Assembly (NCBI GenBank): GCA_002733485.1
Contig: NVVU01000002.1
Span: 21,930 to 36,622 of the forward strand
Direction of reading: 5' to 3'
Length of the DNA stretch: 14,693 nt
Origin: Robiginitomaculum sp.
GTDB lineage: Bacteria; Pseudomonadota; Alphaproteobacteria; Caulobacterales; Maricaulaceae
Shown: in pieces, positions 13,457-14,693 of the stretch
Position numbering within the stretch: the stretch's first letter is position 1
Layout: every line of letters begins with the position of its first letter
Position numbers and translations under genes: made by a program
The notes under the pieces: model-generated
Databases searched by the model: none
What the model saw: only the letters and a program-made list of their open reading frames with translations
What the model was told of the DNA's origin: nothing

Positions 13457-13702
13457 ATGGCAATTCGTGTGACATTGGACCGGGTGCTGCTGGACAGGCG
13501 CATGTCATTGACAGAATTGTGCGACCGGGTCGGTGTGACCATGGCCAATTTGTCGATCCTGAAAACTGGCAAAGCCAAGGCGGTGCGCTTTTCCACACTG
13601 GAGGCTCTGTGCCGGGAGCTGCAATGCCAGCCCGGCGAAATTCTGAACTATGTGGAAGATGAAGACGACGTCATTGCCTCTACAAAAAAGGCCGCCCAGT
13701 AA
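13457..13702 (+). CDS. YozG-like Cro/C1-type HTH transcriptional regulator
   Basis: An 81-aa single-domain DNA-binding protein of the Xre/HTH_26 (YozG) group. The helix-turn-helix is MSLTELCDRVGVTMANLSILKTGKAKAVRF (16-45). It is followed by STLEALCRELQCQPGEILNYVEDED, the usual family ending, and a short acidic-then-basic tail. AAGGAC precedes the ATG by 6 nt. It is paired with the DUF2975 membrane protein upstream, and such pairs recur widely in bacteria. It may bind the inverted repeat at 12810-12827 upstream of its own unit; this is inference. Its stop is 9 nt from the convergent purH stop, with no terminator between them. Confidence 0.88.
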   Translation: MAIRVTLDRVLLDRRMSLTELCDRVGVTMANLSILKTGKAKAVRFSTLEALCRELQCQPGEILNYVEDEDDVIASTKKAAQ

Positions 13703-13711
13703 CCTTTGCCT

Positions 13712-14693
13712 TTAATGGCGAAAATGGCGCATGCCGGTAAATACCATGGCTAGACCGGCCTCATCAGCGGCGGCAATAACCTCATCATCCCGTATGGATC
13801 CGCCTGGCTGGATTACTGCCACGGCCCCGGCCGAGGCCGCTTGCAATAAGCCATCAGCAAAGGGGAAAAACGCATCCGATGCAGCGACACAGCCAATGGT
13901 GGCCGGCTCACTCTGGCCTGCCTTTTGCGCGGCGTCTTCGGCTTTCAGCGCAGCAATGCGGGCGGCATCCACGCGGCTCATCTGTCCGGCCCCAATGCCC
14001 ACAGTGGCCCCGTTTTTGGCATAAACAATGGTGTTGGATTTTACATGTTTGGCTACCCGCCAGGCAAACAGAAGGTCATCCCTCTGTTGTTCATCGGGCA
14101 CATTTTTGGTCACCGTGAGCATGTCTTTTTTGGTGATGCGTCCATGATCACGGTCCTGCGTCAAAATGCCCCCGGCCACGCTTTTAAAGGTGCGCCCCGA
14201 GGCCCCCGGATCGGCCAGAGCGCCAGTCAACAAAACGCGCAAATTGGGTTTGGTGGCAAATACGGCCAACGCCTCAGCATCGGCATCGGGGGCAATCACC
14301 ACTTCGGTAAAGACCTTTATAATGCGACTGGCCAGCGCCGCCTTGATCGTGCGGTTATGAGCGACAATGCCGCCAAAGGCCGAAACGCTGTCACAGGACA
14401 GCGCTCTGTCATAGGCCTCCAGGCTGTCATCGGCGATGGCCACGCCGCACGGGTTGGCGTGTTTGATAATGGCGATGGCGGCGTGGGTGTCGGCGTTAAA
14501 CTCACAGACCAGCTCAAAGGCCGCATCGGTATCGTTCAGATTGTTATAGCTGAGCGCCTTGCCCTGTAGCTGGCTGGCGCTGGCAATGCCGGGCCTGGCA
14601 GGAGAGGCGCTGTAAAAAGCGGCGCTTTGGTGCGGGTTTTCGCCATAGCGCAAGGTTTGTTTCAAGTTGCCGGTTGGGGTCAGGTGTTCTGGG
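13712..14693 (-). CDS. purH: Bifunctional AICAR transformylase/IMP cyclohydrolase PurH, C-terminal part
   Basis: PurH carries out the last two steps of purine synthesis: 10-formyl-THF-dependent formylation of AICAR, then ring closure to IMP. Only 326 residues are visible. The frame stays open to the right edge, so the N-terminal IMP cyclohydrolase domain lies outside the window. The visible part is the transformylase domain: LRYGENPHQSAAFY near the start, then IIKHANPCGVA with the catalytic Lys-His pair, SAFGGIVA, KSNTIVYAKNGATVGIGAGQMSRVDAA, ASDAFFPFADG, and the usual ending QPGGSIRDDEVIAAADEAGLAMVFTGMRHFRH (key residues of the substrate site). An internal TTG at 14665 is not a start. It converges with the HTH gene with only a 9-nt gap. 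Confidence 0.96.
   Translation of the reverse strand, partial: PEHLTPTGNLKQTLRYGENPHQSAAFYSASPARPGIASASQLQGKALSYNNLNDTDAAFELVCEFNADTHAAIAIIKHANPCGVAIADDSLEAYDRALSCDSVSAFGGIVAHNRTIKAALASRIIKVFTEVVIAPDADAEALAVFATKPNLRVLLTGALADPGASGRTFKSVAGGILTQDRDHGRITKKDMLTVTKNVPDEQQRDDLLFAWRVAKHVKSNTIVYAKNGATVGIGAGQMSRVDAARIAALKAEDAAQKAGQSEPATIGCVAASDAFFPFADGLLQAASAGAVAVIQPGGSIRDDEVIAAADEAGLAMVFTGMRHFRH

Noticed and set aside
12918..13702. Toxin-antitoxin module
   Set aside because: The HTH protein is small like an antitoxin, but its partner is a four-helix DUF2975 protein. This pair is a recognised regulator arrangement, not a known toxin pair.
13925..14569. 214-codon open frame on the + strand
   Set aside because: It is antisense to purH, whose motifs run throughout the region.

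Overview
The window looks like a piece of chromosome from an alphaproteobacterium. It is moderately GC-rich by eye, densely packed and mostly core genes. The placement rests on the arrangement of rsmI, yraN, a BON-domain lipoprotein and gshB beside an LpoA-type lipoprotein, rdgB and hemW, and on the AatA-type aminotransferase and the short, TPR-less LpoA relative. The genus cannot be named. I see no rRNA or tRNA gene, phage, IS element or CRISPR array.

Left part (1-2900): the last 81 codons of a flavin-containing monooxygenase enter from the left edge on the + strand. A spacer follows with four small REP-like palindromes arranged as two inverted pairs. Two minus-strand genes come next, transcribed in the order SolA-like N-methyl amino acid oxidase, then aspartate aminotransferase.

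Accessory-looking + strand stretch (3064-5207): two tiny membrane or exported proteins of 48 and 34 aa that overlap as TAATG; a TonB-like anchored, proline-rich protein that lacks the TonB C-terminal domain; a methyltransferase of the pseudaminic-acid-associated family with no sugar genes near it; and a PCu(A)C copper-chaperone lipoprotein whose start overlaps the methyltransferase stop. This is the least explained part of the window.

Core envelope and housekeeping block (5204-12718): a minus-strand run rsmI, yraN, BON lipoprotein, M48/STE24-type membrane protease, gshB is probably one transcript. The LpoA-like lipoprotein diverges from rsmI with only 4 bp between the chosen start codons. RdgB and HemW form an overlapping minus-strand pair that converges on the LpoA-like gene. 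In E. coli, rsmI, lpoA, yraN and dolP also cluster, so the linkage spans classes.

Right part (12719-14693): a + strand two-gene unit encodes a four-helix DUF2975 membrane protein and an 81-aa YozG-like HTH regulator. It is preceded by a plausible promoter overlapping an inverted repeat and by a strongly foldable leader. It converges on the C-terminal (AICAR transformylase) part of purH, which runs off the right edge.

Most of the window is ordinary. The best leads are the small-ORF pair, the DUF2975/HTH control region, the structurally conserved palindromes, the orphan Pse-type methyltransferase, and the nearly abutting rsmI/lpoA-like starts.
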